In this document: piece after piece, positions 8,359-17,175 of the stretch
Layout: the number at the start of each line of letters is the position of its first letter
How positions within the stretch are numbered: position 1 is the stretch's first letter
Source of the DNA: Pseudoalteromonas sp. UG3-2
GTDB taxonomy: Bacteria > Pseudomonadota > Gammaproteobacteria > Enterobacterales > Alteromonadaceae
Assembly (NCBI RefSeq): GCF_037120705.1
Contig: NZ_JAWLJU010000002.1
Span: 2,108,001-2,172,000 of the forward strand
Reading direction: 5' to 3'
DNA length: 64,000 bases
The notes under the pieces: generated by a model
Database searches by the model: none
The model's input: the letters and a program-made list of their open reading frames with translations, nothing else
What the model was told of the DNA's origin: nothing
Made by a program: the position numbers and the translations under genes

Positions 8359-9048
8359 ATGGGAGAATTTATTACTCACAGTGGCACTATTAGTAATGAT
8401 TTTGTAGCTCAAAGCCACCAACTTGGTCACCTACTGTATTGGCATAAACAGGGCCCTAACAGTATCCAAGTAAGGCAAGAAAAATCACTGCGCTGGCTAC
8501 TGATTAATGACACATTACAATCCGTTGTGGAGCTAAACCACCCGGAACACTTGCTATTTCCCCATTTAAAAGCATTTGCTCAGCGTTGGCAGCAGGTTGC
8601 GGCTCCCACCAGTGTACTTGAACTGGGGTTAGGTGCTGGCGCAATTCGCGACTATTTGGGTCACCTCTACCCCGAGTGCCACATCACCACCGTCGACAAT
8701 AACCCCGATGTTATTCATTGTTACAAGCGCTATTTTGGCGGTGATCCTTTGTGTGATGTGAACTGTGTGGACGTCTTTAAAGCATTGCAAAACAATAAGC
8801 ACTATGACTGGATTATTTTGGACCTGTTTAGCGAAATGGACCCTCCGCTGTTTCTATTTCAACATCGCTTTTATCGCTTATTGCGCGCCGCCATTAACGA
8901 GGGGGGGCGACTGTATATTAATTTCCTCAGCGATCATGAGTCGCAGCTCAAACAGCTGCAACATCTGTTAATCACTAACTTTGGTAAAAAGCCCAGGGTC
9001 GAGCCAATCGCTGACTACGCCAATATTCTTATTGAAGTCAAACGCTAG
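8359..9048 (+). CDS. Spermidine-synthase-like methyltransferase-fold protein
   Basis: Rossmann-fold protein of 229 residues. The nucleotide-binding loop VLELGLGAGAIRDYLG (about residues 90-105) is followed by an acidic strand VDNNPDVIHCYKRYF and by DWIILDLFSEMDPP (about 150-163), the pattern of spermidine synthase and its non-polyamine relatives. It lacks the N-terminal beta-barrel of full spermidine synthases and the usual amine-binding context, so polyamine synthesis is not claimed. It stands alone on the plus strand between minus-strand genes, with its stop 12 bases from the dtd stop. Confidence 0.7.
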   Translation: MGEFITHSGTISNDFVAQSHQLGHLLYWHKQGPNSIQVRQEKSLRWLLINDTLQSVVELNHPEHLLFPHLKAFAQRWQQVAAPTSVLELGLGAGAIRDYLGHLYPECHITTVDNNPDVIHCYKRYFGGDPLCDVNCVDVFKALQNNKHYDWIILDLFSEMDPPLFLFQHRFYRLLRAAINEGGRLYINFLSDHESQLKQLQHLLITNFGKKPRVEPIADYANILIEVKR

Positions 9049-9059
9049 CCCGACTTGAC

Positions 9060-9497
9060 CTAAATACTAAAATTAAACGTGACCGGACCGTCGTTCACTA
9101 AAGAGACCTTCATATCAGCGGCAAATTGCCCGGTGGCCACCCGCAGCCCCGAGGCCTTAGCCTGCTTTACAAAGTAATCGTATAGTTGCTCCGCCTGAGC
9201 CGGGGTGCCAGCACTGGAAAAGCTGGGCCGCATGCCCTTTTTAGTATCGGCTGCTAAGGTAAATTGAGAGACCACCAGCAGCTCACCATCGATGTCTTTG
9301 ACGCTGAGGTTCATTTTGCCGTTGTCATCGCTAAAAATGCGATAGTTACTGACCTTGTGCAGCAGCTTGTCTGCGGTTTCTTCACTATCGGGCTTTTCGA
9401 CCCCCAGCAACAACAAAATCCCTTGACCAATTTCGCCCACTATTTCGCCGTCCACAACCACCTGCGCTTGTGACACTCTTTGGATCAGCCCTTGCAC
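9060..9497 (-). CDS. dtd: D-aminoacyl-tRNA deacylase
   Basis: 145 residues, the normal size of Dtd. It hydrolyses D-amino acids (and glycine) mischarged onto tRNA. The two cross-subunit signatures are present: [17 protein letters not shown] (about 77-93) and the C-terminal NDGPVTF carrying the Gly-Pro motif. It follows the aminopeptidase gene by 18 bases on the same strand and continues a yihY-pip-dtd cluster. Confidence 0.95.
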   Translation of the reverse strand: MQGLIQRVSQAQVVVDGEIVGEIGQGILLLLGVEKPDSEETADKLLHKVSNYRIFSDDNGKMNLSVKDIDGELLVVSQFTLAADTKKGMRPSFSSAGTPAQAEQLYDYFVKQAKASGLRVATGQFAADMKVSLVNDGPVTFNFSI

Positions 9498-9515
9498 CTT
9501 AACCCTCTTATTTTG

Positions 9516-10457
9516 CTAATGATTGAGTTTGCATAATAACAAGTCTGCCGCTCGCCTGATAGCCTCAGAATAGGCGGAATGGGCACTACAATGACCCACG
9601 GAGTTAAGTAATAATATTTGCGCTTCCATCGTCTTCGCTAGCTCGTAAACAGGGGCATAGCGACACATAAGATCATGACGACTGTGGATAAACCAGCAGG
9701 GTAAGCCACGTAATTTAGCGCCATTGCGGCTGATTTGCTGATCTGCAATAAAGCATTGATGAGTAAAGAAATGCACCATTTGCTGCGCTTTTCCTAGCTG
9801 TTTATCAGCTTTACCAATGCGCATATGCTCGGTGTCACTGCCCGACACAATGAGGTTATCCCATTCACACCACTGTTGAGCGGCCTTACGCGTAAGCAGA
9901 TCATCGTGACTAAACAGCGCTTGTTGATAGCCTTGCAGAATTGATTTTACTCCCTTCATGCCTTGGCTAAACGCGTGGTAATGCTCTGGATAAAATTGCG
10001 CCGGCGCGCCATGGGGGCCATATAGCCACTCGAAGTCGTCGTCACAGGCTAAGAAGCTACACCAAAGGATCAGCCCCAATACTTTTTCCCGACTCTGCTG
10101 GGCATAAAGCAACGCCAAGGTGGCGCCCCAAGACTCCCCCGCTAACACAAATTGGCTAATGCCAATATGCTGAGTGAGTGTATCAATATCCCGTAATAGA
10201 TGGGCAGTATCAATGTGCGCTAATGAGTGTGGAGTGGAATTACCGCAACCACGCTGACTAAATAAAATGATGCGGTATTTTTGCGGATTAAAGTAACCCA
10301 GAACCTGTCGGGAGTGACCTTGGCCGGGGCCTCCGTGCAAAACCAGCACGGCAACTCCAGCGGAGTTACCATACTCTTCGATTGCTAATTGGTGGCCATC
10401 GCCCACGGCTAAATGATATCGACGTAATGCTTCACCATGCTGATACAGTAGACTCAT
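9516..10457 (-). CDS. pip: Prolyl aminopeptidase (alpha/beta hydrolase)
   Basis: 313 residues, the family length. It releases N-terminal proline from peptides. Motifs: oxyanion HGGPGQG (about 41-47), nucleophile serine in GESWGA (about 115), acid in SRHDLMC and histidine in VGHCSAH near the C-terminus. The start at 10457 is chosen because GGGGGA lies a few bases upstream; 19 additional upstream codons remain open but have no signal. It is cytoplasmic and lies between yihY and dtd in what is likely one transcription unit. Confidence 0.85.
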   Translation of the reverse strand: MSLLYQHGEALRRYHLAVGDGHQLAIEEYGNSAGVAVLVLHGGPGQGHSRQVLGYFNPQKYRIILFSQRGCGNSTPHSLAHIDTAHLLRDIDTLTQHIGISQFVLAGESWGATLALLYAQQSREKVLGLILWCSFLACDDDFEWLYGPHGAPAQFYPEHYHAFSQGMKGVKSILQGYQQALFSHDDLLTRKAAQQWCEWDNLIVSGSDTEHMRIGKADKQLGKAQQMVHFFTHQCFIADQQISRNGAKLRGLPCWFIHSRHDLMCRYAPVYELAKTMEAQILLLNSVGHCSAHSAYSEAIRRAADLLLCKLNH

Positions 10458-10527
10458 GCTGTCCCCCTTGTTGCAGAGCACGTGCTCTGCCGCCCCAGAG
10501 GTAAGCCATGGCAACCCTATTACTCGG

Positions 10528-11475
10528 TCACGCTGAGTCTTTCTCTGCCGGGCTGTTTATAGACTCATTTTGCGCTGACGCTGGCGCCTCTGGTGGATCA
10601 AATTTTGAATTGGTGTCTAACCCCGCGTCTTCCATATACTGGGTTATGCACACGGTAAATTCGGCTCCCAATAACACCACTATCCAAGATAAATACACCC
10701 AGACAAATAAAATGGGCACGGTAGCTAAGGCACCATAAATCACTTCGTATGACGGAAAGTGACTGATATACATGGCAAAGCCTTTTTTTGTCAGCTCAAA
10801 CAATAATGCTGCAAAAAACGCCCCGGGTATGGCTGCACGAAACGAAACACTGGTGTTAGGCACTAAAGTATAGAGCATAACAAAGCCCACCATGGAAATA
10901 AGATAAGGCAATACACCTAAGATGGCACCACTAAAGCCGGGGATCCCCTTATCAGCGAACGATACCAAGGAGACAATATAAGAAGTCATACCAATGCTGG
11001 CCCCTAACAGCACTGGGCCCAATGTCAGCACCATCCAGTAAATAGCAAAAGAAATCATTAATGGCCGCTTTTTCTCAATCCGCCAAATGCGGTTTAAGGT
11101 GGCATCAACATTACGGATCAGCAACAGTGCAACCACCGCCAGAAAGCTCACGCCAACAGCAGTCATCTTGTTGGCATTGCCGGTAAAGGCGCTAATGTGC
11201 TCTTTGATGGTGTCAGTTGAAGTGGGTACAAAGTTGGTAAAGATAAAGTTTTCGATGGCGACTCGAGCATCCTCAAACCCAGGAAAAGCCGAGAAAATGG
11301 CCACCCCCACAGCGATTAATGGCACCAAAGAGAGCAGCGTCACATAGGCCAAATAGCCAGCATTCACCATGATCTGATCTTCACCGCAGCGTTTACTGTA
11401 ATGCCGCCACCAGCTTGGTTGAGTTTGTAAAAAGCGCCATGCAACGGCTTTCATCTCGGCAATTCTATCCATCAT
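10528..11475 (-). CDS. yihY: YihY/BrkB family inner-membrane protein
   Basis: 315-residue polytopic membrane protein of the YihY (old name RbN/BrkB) family. About six hydrophobic helices are visible: around 38-60, 105-125, 140-165, 180-205, 215-235 and 248-270. The family motif VNAGYLAYVTLLSLVPLIAVG is at about 36-56. The polar C-terminal tail (about 280-315) is rich in Asp, Glu, Pro and Ser. The true function is unknown; RNase BN was an early misassignment. It heads the yihY-pip-dtd unit, as in many gammaproteobacteria. Confidence 0.9.
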   Translation of the reverse strand: MMDRIAEMKAVAWRFLQTQPSWWRHYSKRCGEDQIMVNAGYLAYVTLLSLVPLIAVGVAIFSAFPGFEDARVAIENFIFTNFVPTSTDTIKEHISAFTGNANKMTAVGVSFLAVVALLLIRNVDATLNRIWRIEKKRPLMISFAIYWMVLTLGPVLLGASIGMTSYIVSLVSFADKGIPGFSGAILGVLPYLISMVGFVMLYTLVPNTSVSFRAAIPGAFFAALLFELTKKGFAMYISHFPSYEVIYGALATVPILFVWVYLSWIVVLLGAEFTVCITQYMEDAGLDTNSKFDPPEAPASAQNESINSPAEKDSA

Positions 11476-11614
11476 ATTCGTGCTTTTAATTCATTATTTA
11501 CTTTACACATGATAACAATCCCACCCATAATTTATAGCGCTAAATCATTATAATGGTGGTCAATATCAGCGTTTGCCGCAAGTTTTGATCGCTTTTCTTC
11601 ACACAGGAGCCGCT

Positions 11615-12262
11615 ATGAAGAAACTCATTTTAAGCGCCGTGGTTTTACTCTTTATCACGGGTTGCCAAAGTGCCTACTATGCCACCATGGAAAAATTCGG
11701 TGTTCACAAACGCGAGATTTTGGTCGACAGAGTAGAAGAAACCAAAGAGTCACAACAAGCGTCACAGCAAGAGTTTCAGTCTGCGCTGGAGCGCTTAACC
11801 ACCTTGATTAATTTTGACGGTGGCGAACTGCAAGAGGCGTATGAGCTGTTAAATGATGATTATCAAGCCAGTATGGCCGCAGCAGAGGCAGTTAGCAGCA
11901 ATATTAACAAGGTTGAGGACGTTGCCAATGCCTTGTTTGATGAATGGGCAGATGAGCTAGAGCAATACTCCAGCGACAAGTTAAAGCGCCAAAGTGCCAG
12001 ACAACTGAGTAGCACGCAGCGACAATTTGAACGCCTGCTACGATCCATGCGCAGCAGTGAAGCAAAAATGCAACCGGTCTTGGATTCTCTACAAGATAAT
12101 GTGTTGTATCTTAAGCATAACTTAAATGCCCAAGCCATTAGCGCTATCAAAGGTGAGTTTACTGGCCTGAAACGCGATATCAGCGCGCTGATTGCCGATA
12201 TGAACCGCTCCATTGAAGATTCTAATAAGTTTATCGCTGAAATGAATGCCAACCGTGGGTAA
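11615..12262 (+). CDS. DUF2959 lipoprotein
   Basis: 215-residue lipoprotein. The signal peptide ends in the lipobox ITGC with the lipidated cysteine at C17; the following residues are QS, so outer-membrane sorting is likely. The mature part is almost all helical and rich in Glu, Gln, Ser and Lys, with coiled-coil character (about 45-110 and 125-215). The start at 11615 is chosen because ACAGGAG lies upstream and the signal peptide begins there. It matches the DUF2959 pattern of marine gammaproteobacteria; the function is unknown. Confidence 0.8.
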   Translation: MKKLILSAVVLLFITGCQSAYYATMEKFGVHKREILVDRVEETKESQQASQQEFQSALERLTTLINFDGGELQEAYELLNDDYQASMAAAEAVSSNINKVEDVANALFDEWADELEQYSSDKLKRQSARQLSSTQRQFERLLRSMRSSEAKMQPVLDSLQDNVLYLKHNLNAQAISAIKGEFTGLKRDISALIADMNRSIEDSNKFIAEMNANRG

Positions 12263-12278
12263 TACAATAAGCGTGGTT

Positions 12279-12300
12279 GCCGATAGCAAGAGCTATCGGC
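12279..12300. terminator. Stem-loop between convergent genes
   Basis: Perfect 9-bp stem GCCGATAGC (12279-12287) and GCTATCGGC (12292-12300) with loop AAGA, between the DUF2959 gene and scoB. No T tract follows on either strand, so it may end or stabilise transcripts. Confidence 0.5.
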
Positions 12301-12310
12301 GGCAGGTCTA

Positions 12311-12967
12311 TTAAAACTGCATTTCTGGCACGCTCTCTGGGCATACCAGTTCACCTGCGGTTTTTGCTTGTATCTCCTCTACACTGACACCAGGGGCGCG
12401 CTCAAGCAAGTGAAAAGCGCCTTCTTTGACTTCTAACAATGCCAAGTCGGTGACGATTTTATTGATGCAGTTTACCCCTGTGAGGGGCAAAGTGCATTGT
12501 GATAATAGCTTAGACTCGCCGTGCTTATTGGCGTGGGTCATGGTACAGATAATGTTTTTCGCTCCGGCGACCAGATCCATCGCACCGCCCATGCCTTTCA
12601 CCAGCTTTCCAGGGATCATCCAGCTGGCAATATTGCCTTGTTGATCGACCTCAAAGGCCCCTAATACAGTTAAATCAACGTGGCCGCCACGGATCATGGC
12701 AAAGCTTTCTGCCGAGCTAAATATCGCCGCCCCGGTGCGCGCCGTGACCGTTTCTTTACCGGCATTAATCATATCGGCATCGACTGTGCTGGCGGTGGGG
12801 TATTCTCCCATACCCAGTAAGCCATTTTCCGATTGCAGCATCACATCTATACCGCTAGGAACATAGTTGGCCACTAGTGTCGGTATCCCTATGCCTAAAT
12901 TGACATAAAAGCCATCTTGCAACTCTTGCGCTACCCGCATTGCCATTTGCTCTCGCGTTAATGCCAT
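12311..12967 (-). CDS. scoB: 3-oxoacid CoA-transferase subunit B
   Basis: 218-residue beta subunit of succinyl-CoA:3-ketoacid (acetoacetate) CoA-transferase. It carries the active-site glutamate in the conserved block SENGLLGMGEYP (about 50-61) and the GGHVDLTVLGAFEVD block. With ScoA it moves CoA from succinyl-CoA to acetoacetate. Its start overlaps the last base of the scoA stop region (ends share position 12967), so the two subunits are translationally coupled. It is the last gene of the ketone-body operon. Confidence 0.93.
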   Translation of the reverse strand: MALTREQMAMRVAQELQDGFYVNLGIGIPTLVANYVPSGIDVMLQSENGLLGMGEYPTASTVDADMINAGKETVTARTGAAIFSSAESFAMIRGGHVDLTVLGAFEVDQQGNIASWMIPGKLVKGMGGAMDLVAGAKNIICTMTHANKHGESKLLSQCTLPLTGVNCINKIVTDLALLEVKEGAFHLLERAPGVSVEEIQAKTAGELVCPESVPEMQF

Positions 12968-13671
12968 TAGCCTTCCTCCCGAACAGTGCGTTTTTCAATG
13001 CGTTTTTCAAACTGACCTTGAATAACGCGGTCAACATAAATACCTGGAGTATGGATTTGGCTCGGCTCAAGCTCGCCAGGCTCAACAATGTGCTCCACTT
13101 CCACCACGGTAATTTTGCCTGCAGTGGCAGCCATGGGATTAAAATTCATTGCCGTATGGCGAAAAACGCAATTGCCATAACGGTCTGCTTTCCACGCTTT
13201 AATAATGGCAAAGTCGCCGGTAATGCTGGGCTCTAAAATATAGTCTCTGTCCGCAAAGCGTTTCACTTCTTTGCCTTCAGCCACTGGGGTGCCGACACCT
13301 GTGGCGGTATAAAAAGCAGGGATCCCGGCGCCACCGGCACGCATTTTCTCTGCCAATGTCCCTTGTGGGGTGAGTTCAACCGCTAACTCACCATTTAATA
13401 GCTGTTGTTCAAACAGGGCGTTTTCACCGACGTAGGAGGCCACCATCTTGCTGATCTGCTTATCTTCCAGCAAAATTCCTAAGCCAAAACCATCCACCCC
13501 GCAGTTGTTCGATACCACGGTTAAGTCGTTACACGCCATGCGTTTAATTTGTTGGATCAGCCCTTCAGGAATGCCACATAAGCCAAATCCACCGGCGATC
13601 ACTGTCATGCCAGAACTCAGCCCTTTCATGGCCTCTTCGTAGCTGCTTACTACTTTATCAAATCCTGCCAT
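12967..13671 (-). CDS. scoA: 3-oxoacid CoA-transferase subunit A
   Basis: 234-residue alpha subunit. The glycine-rich CoA-binding segment [15 protein letters not shown] (about 26-40) and the [22 protein letters not shown] block are diagnostic. The start at 13671 is chosen because AGGAGG lies five bases upstream; an open extension of eight codons overlaps the bdhA stop. It follows bdhA by eight bases. The product pair activates acetoacetate formed by BdhA to acetoacetyl-CoA. Confidence 0.93.
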   Translation of the reverse strand: MAGFDKVVSSYEEAMKGLSSGMTVIAGGFGLCGIPEGLIQQIKRMACNDLTVVSNNCGVDGFGLGILLEDKQISKMVASYVGENALFEQQLLNGELAVELTPQGTLAEKMRAGGAGIPAFYTATGVGTPVAEGKEVKRFADRDYILEPSITGDFAIIKAWKADRYGNCVFRHTAMNFNPMAATAGKITVVEVEHIVEPGELEPSQIHTPGIYVDRVIQGQFEKRIEKRTVREEG

Positions 13672-13679
13672 ACCGCCTC

Positions 13680-14435
13680 CTACTGCACTGTCCAACCACC
13701 ATCCAGCACGATGGCTTGACCGGTGATATTGCGCGCTTCATTAGCTAATAAAAACTGCACCGCATGGGCAATTTCATCGAGTCCGATAAAGGCTTTTTTC
13801 GGCATTGGCGCCAACATAATATTGTTCACCACTTCGTCTTCACTGATCCCATGTTGCTTAGCTTGGGCGGCAATTTGCTGCTCTACTAGCGGGGTTTTCA
13901 CGTAAGCCGGGCACACGGTATTGACGGTAATATCGGCATCGGCGGTTTCTAATGCTAGCACTTTTCCAAACCCCATCAGGCCGTGTTTTGCTGCGACATA
14001 AGCGGATTTGTATTTCGACGCCACCAAGGCATGAATCGAACCAATATTAACAATACGACCGCTGCCTGCACGGCGCATTTGTGGCAACACCGCTTTGCAA
14101 AGCATGGCGGGCCCGGTCAACATAACGTCTTGAAGCAGTTGCCATTTATCCTCGGGATAACTTTCTAACGCCTCAACATGCTGAACCCCAGCATTATTGA
14201 TCAACACATCAATGTAGTTGTGCTCGGCCACAAAGCTGGCAATGGCTTGTTTATCTGCAATATTAAGACTAAACGCTTGTGCTTGACCGCCCAGCTGAGT
14301 GATATCCTTTGCCACTTGTTGTGCTTGCTCAAGGTTCAAATCCACCAATAGTAAGTTGTATTGCTGTTTACTCAGGGTTATCGCTAGGTGTCGACCAATG
14401 CCACTGGCCGCCCCGGTAATAAGTGCCGTTTTCAT
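13680..14435 (-). CDS. bdhA: 3-hydroxybutyrate dehydrogenase
   Basis: 251-residue classical short-chain dehydrogenase. NAD-binding TGAASGIG (about 7-14), NNAG (about 85-88), catalytic Ser in NIGSIHALV, and YVAAKHG containing the Tyr-x3-Lys pair. The C-terminal [15 protein letters not shown] is typical of D-3-hydroxybutyrate dehydrogenases. It oxidises 3-hydroxybutyrate to acetoacetate, which the adjacent ScoAB activates. It lies in the permease, hydrolase, bdhA, scoA, scoB operon. Confidence 0.9.
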   Translation of the reverse strand: MKTALITGAASGIGRHLAITLSKQQYNLLLVDLNLEQAQQVAKDITQLGGQAQAFSLNIADKQAIASFVAEHNYIDVLINNAGVQHVEALESYPEDKWQLLQDVMLTGPAMLCKAVLPQMRRAGSGRIVNIGSIHALVASKYKSAYVAAKHGLMGFGKVLALETADADITVNTVCPAYVKTPLVEQQIAAQAKQHGISEDEVVNNIMLAPMPKKAFIGLDEIAHAVQFLLANEARNITGQAIVLDGGWTVQ

Positions 14436-14449
14436 AGTTACCTCTGTGA

Positions 14450-15625
14450 TTATTGCGCCAAAAACTGTTCAATGGTGTCAGCCTGACTGGCAATAGAAAA
14501 AATACCGTCTAGATGTCCCCAGATCCCCTCGATTTCCCTCACTTCTACGGCTTTACCTTTTTCTTTCAATGTCTTGGCCAATTGACGTACGGGCTCAGGG
14601 CGCAGTAAGAGATCGTTACTGGCTGGCATCAGTAATACTTTGGCTTGGATCTTATCCAGCGCCGCCGAGAAGTTCTCTTGCATTCCCGCAGTAAATAATT
14701 GCGATGCCCTCACCAAATATAAAACCGAGTTGGCGTCTTGCGTTTTCGCCCGAGCTAACGCCCGTGCCGCCAGTGTTTGGCTCAGCTTTGGTAAGGTGCG
14801 AATATCCTTGCGGGCGCCTTCATCGAGCACTTTGAAATTGGGGAAGCTGGCTTGGTAAATGGCCGGGTGCATAGCATCTTGGGTAATGTTCAACATGGTG
14901 GCACTCAGGCCTGCCAGTGGTCGCTCACCCTCGTAGTAATTGCCGCCATTCCAGTTCGGATCAAGACGAATGGGCAATGCCCACTTCTCTAATGCTGCCA
15001 CAGTCCAAGCGTCCATTCTCGCAGCGCCAATTACATGCACTAACCGCTCAACGCGCTCGGGATAGCGTACCGCCCACTCCAGCGCTTGAAATGACCCCAT
15101 TGAAGCGCCTATCACCGCATGCAGTTTCTCTACCCCTAAGCTATCAAGCAGTTGCTTTTGTACTTCAACGAAATCGCCAATGGTGACCACAGGGAAGTCT
15201 AAGCCATAGGGTTTACCGGTTTCTGGGTTGATGGATGCCGGGCCTGTGGTGATGACATCGGGATTATGCCAATTGGCATTGGCCAAGGTGTCGGAGCTAA
15301 TAACAAAATACTTATTAGTATCAATGGCTTTACCTGGGCCAATAATGGCATCCCAATACCCCGCAGCAGGATCCGACTCGCGGTATTTACCCGCAGCATG
15401 AGAGGTGCCAGAGAAAAAGTGGGTGATCAAAATAACATTGCTTTTATCGGCATTTAGGGTGCCATAGCTTTCCCATCCGACTTTTACGTCTTTGATAGTA
15501 ACGCCCGATTCGGTAGTAAAGCTCGGCATAGCGAAAGACTGCTTCTCCACCAGCATAGTGCTATTCGCTGCAACTAGATTAGCCCAGCTCAGCAGCAATA
15601 GCAGCAATAAAAAGACCCGTTTCAT
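14450..15625 (-). CDS. Secreted MetX-like alpha/beta hydrolase
   Basis: 391 residues with a signal peptide (about 1-20, cleavage near VAA-NS). The rest resembles homoserine O-acetyltransferases: GKAIDTNKYFVISSD, the nucleophile serine in GASMGSFQALEW (about 170-182), the acid in ASNDLLLRPEP and the histidine in IWGHLDGIF. A cytoplasmic biosynthetic acyltransferase would not carry an export signal, so a hydrolase or transferase acting in the periplasm or outside is more likely. It sits between a GntP-type permease and bdhA, which suggests hydrolysis of 3-hydroxybutyrate esters or oligomers to monomers before uptake. That substrate is inference only. Confidence 0.75.
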   Translation of the reverse strand: MKRVFLLLLLLLSWANLVAANSTMLVEKQSFAMPSFTTESGVTIKDVKVGWESYGTLNADKSNVILITHFFSGTSHAAGKYRESDPAAGYWDAIIGPGKAIDTNKYFVISSDTLANANWHNPDVITTGPASINPETGKPYGLDFPVVTIGDFVEVQKQLLDSLGVEKLHAVIGASMGSFQALEWAVRYPERVERLVHVIGAARMDAWTVAALEKWALPIRLDPNWNGGNYYEGERPLAGLSATMLNITQDAMHPAIYQASFPNFKVLDEGARKDIRTLPKLSQTLAARALARAKTQDANSVLYLVRASQLFTAGMQENFSAALDKIQAKVLLMPASNDLLLRPEPVRQLAKTLKEKGKAVEVREIEGIWGHLDGIFSIASQADTIEQFLAQ

Positions 15626-15638
15626 GTGCAGTACTCCT

Positions 15639-16943
15639 TTAGAATAAAATGAATAATGTTAAGGCTAAGGCCACGCCAATAAGCGGTATCACTGCCGTTA
15701 ATGCCGCCATTGACCAATAAGCACGCTGGTGTGTTTCTTTACAAATAGCGCGGATGGTGGTCACCACATAACCATTGTGGGGCAAGGTATCTAGGGCACC
15801 GGAGCTGATGGCCACCACGCGGTGCAGTTGCTCTGGGTTAACACCGGCATCAATATAATGTGGCGCAACCAAGGGTAAGGCGATGGCCTGGCCGCCCGAT
15901 GCCGACCCTGTCAATCCGGCAATCACGCTCACCGCAATGGCGGCACCTAACAGCTCATTGCCAGGCATTTGCGTCATCATATCGACAGCCAGTTGAAACG
16001 CTTCGGTGTTTTTGGCTACCGCACCAAACCCGACTACCGCACTGGTGTTACCAATGGCCACTAAAGCCCCTGTCGTCCCGAGGTTGATGGCCCCAGCCAT
16101 ATCATGGAAGTGCTTAAAGTTAATCGCAACAATACTTAATACACCGCCGAGCAAAGCCACAATTAACGCACTTTGCTGCAGCACATCGTGTAAAGTGAAC
16201 GACAAAGCCAGTACCACCAGTAGCGGCACAACGCCGGTGATTGGATGGGGATAGTCACGTTCATGAATTTCAGGGTCGTCGCCTCGGGCTTCAAACTGCT
16301 CACCGTTGGCAACGGCCTTGTTGATCATTTTTTTTAACCACCAGTAGCCGGTAATGGCCATAAACATTGCCACCACTAAACTTACTTCCCAAGCGGCATA
16401 GGGTGATGTGCCTAAATACTTGATGGGGATCCAGTTTTGAATTTCTGGGGAGCCTGCTGAGGTCATGGTAAAGGTCACCGAGCCAAACGCCAAAGTGGCA
16501 GGGATAAAGCGTCGTGGTAGGTTGGCGTCTTTAAACAAGCTCAGTGCCATGGGATAAACCGAAAATGCCACAATAAACACGCTAACCCCGCCATACGTGA
16601 GTACCGCACAGGCAATGACTACAGCCAGTACCGCATGTTTCATTCCTAACTTATCGACAATGTAACGGGCGACACTGTCTGCGGCGCCACTGTCTTCCAT
16701 AAACTTGCCAAATAATGAACCGAGCAAAAACATGAAAAACCAGGCGCTAAGAAAGCCGGCAAAGCCATCCATGTACAAACTAAGAAAGTTACTGGAAACT
16801 TCTGCAGATGGGAAAACAGCCAAGTTGCTGGTCAAAGCAACCAGTAATGCACACAAGGGTGCGGCGATAAATAAATTAACGCCACGAAGCGTCAGCCAAA
16901 TTAATAGGCCGAGTCCCCCTACCAGTCCAAGCATACTGAGCAT
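15639..16943 (-). CDS. GntP family permease, probable 3-hydroxybutyrate transporter
   Basis: 434-residue membrane protein with about 12 hydrophobic segments. It matches the GntP/D-hydroxybutyrate permease family by the segments GGVSVFIVAFSVYPMA, TMTSAGSPEIQNWIP and GLTGSASGGQAIALPL. The start at 16943 is preferred because AAGGA precedes it and the first membrane helix begins at once; an upstream open extension has no ribosome site. It is the first gene of the operon with bdhA and scoAB, so 3-hydroxybutyrate or acetoacetate is the likely substrate. Confidence 0.85.
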   Translation of the reverse strand: MLSMLGLVGGLGLLIWLTLRGVNLFIAAPLCALLVALTSNLAVFPSAEVSSNFLSLYMDGFAGFLSAWFFMFLLGSLFGKFMEDSGAADSVARYIVDKLGMKHAVLAVVIACAVLTYGGVSVFIVAFSVYPMALSLFKDANLPRRFIPATLAFGSVTFTMTSAGSPEIQNWIPIKYLGTSPYAAWEVSLVVAMFMAITGYWWLKKMINKAVANGEQFEARGDDPEIHERDYPHPITGVVPLLVVLALSFTLHDVLQQSALIVALLGGVLSIVAINFKHFHDMAGAINLGTTGALVAIGNTSAVVGFGAVAKNTEAFQLAVDMMTQMPGNELLGAAIAVSVIAGLTGSASGGQAIALPLVAPHYIDAGVNPEQLHRVVAISSGALDTLPHNGYVVTTIRAICKETHQRAYWSMAALTAVIPLIGVALALTLFILF

Positions 16944-17026
16944 AGCGATTCCTTTTATTGTTATTGATACCATTGAGGTATGCTGTTGATGAATATCAGT
17001 GTGGCGTGCAGGGGCCATAAAAACCA

Positions 17027-17095
17027 TAGTACTAAGGTTATAGGTGCGCTACACGCCTTGTTAATCCTAGCCTAACATGCACTTAGTACTAAGGT
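17027..17095. promoter_or_regulatory. Two direct repeats of a palindromic motif in the divergent promoter region
   Basis: TAGTACTAAGGT occurs at 17027-17038 and again at 17084-17095, 57 bases apart. The second copy sits in a 12-bp perfect palindrome CTTAGTACTAAG. They lie between the permease operon (minus) and the TonB receptor (plus). Placement and symmetry suggest an operator for a dimeric regulator; the nearby NarL/LuxR-type response regulator is the obvious candidate. Not experimentally supported. Confidence 0.45.
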
Positions 17096-17175
17096 ACTAA
17101 TACAAAATCTAGCCAACTGCCCTATTCTGTTGCATGACAACAAGCACCCAATACGACAATAATAGGGAACACAGG

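Noticed and set aside
8359..9048. True spermidine synthase (speE)
   Set aside because: Too short, lacks the N-terminal barrel and amine-binding features, and no speD or other polyamine gene is adjacent.
11863..12354. Minus-strand frame of 163 codons opposite the DUF2959 gene
   Set aside because: It is the antisense shadow of a clear lipoprotein gene and overlaps scoB.
14450..15625. Homoserine O-acetyltransferase (metX) of methionine synthesis
   Set aside because: Has a signal peptide and lies in a ketone-body operon without methionine genes.
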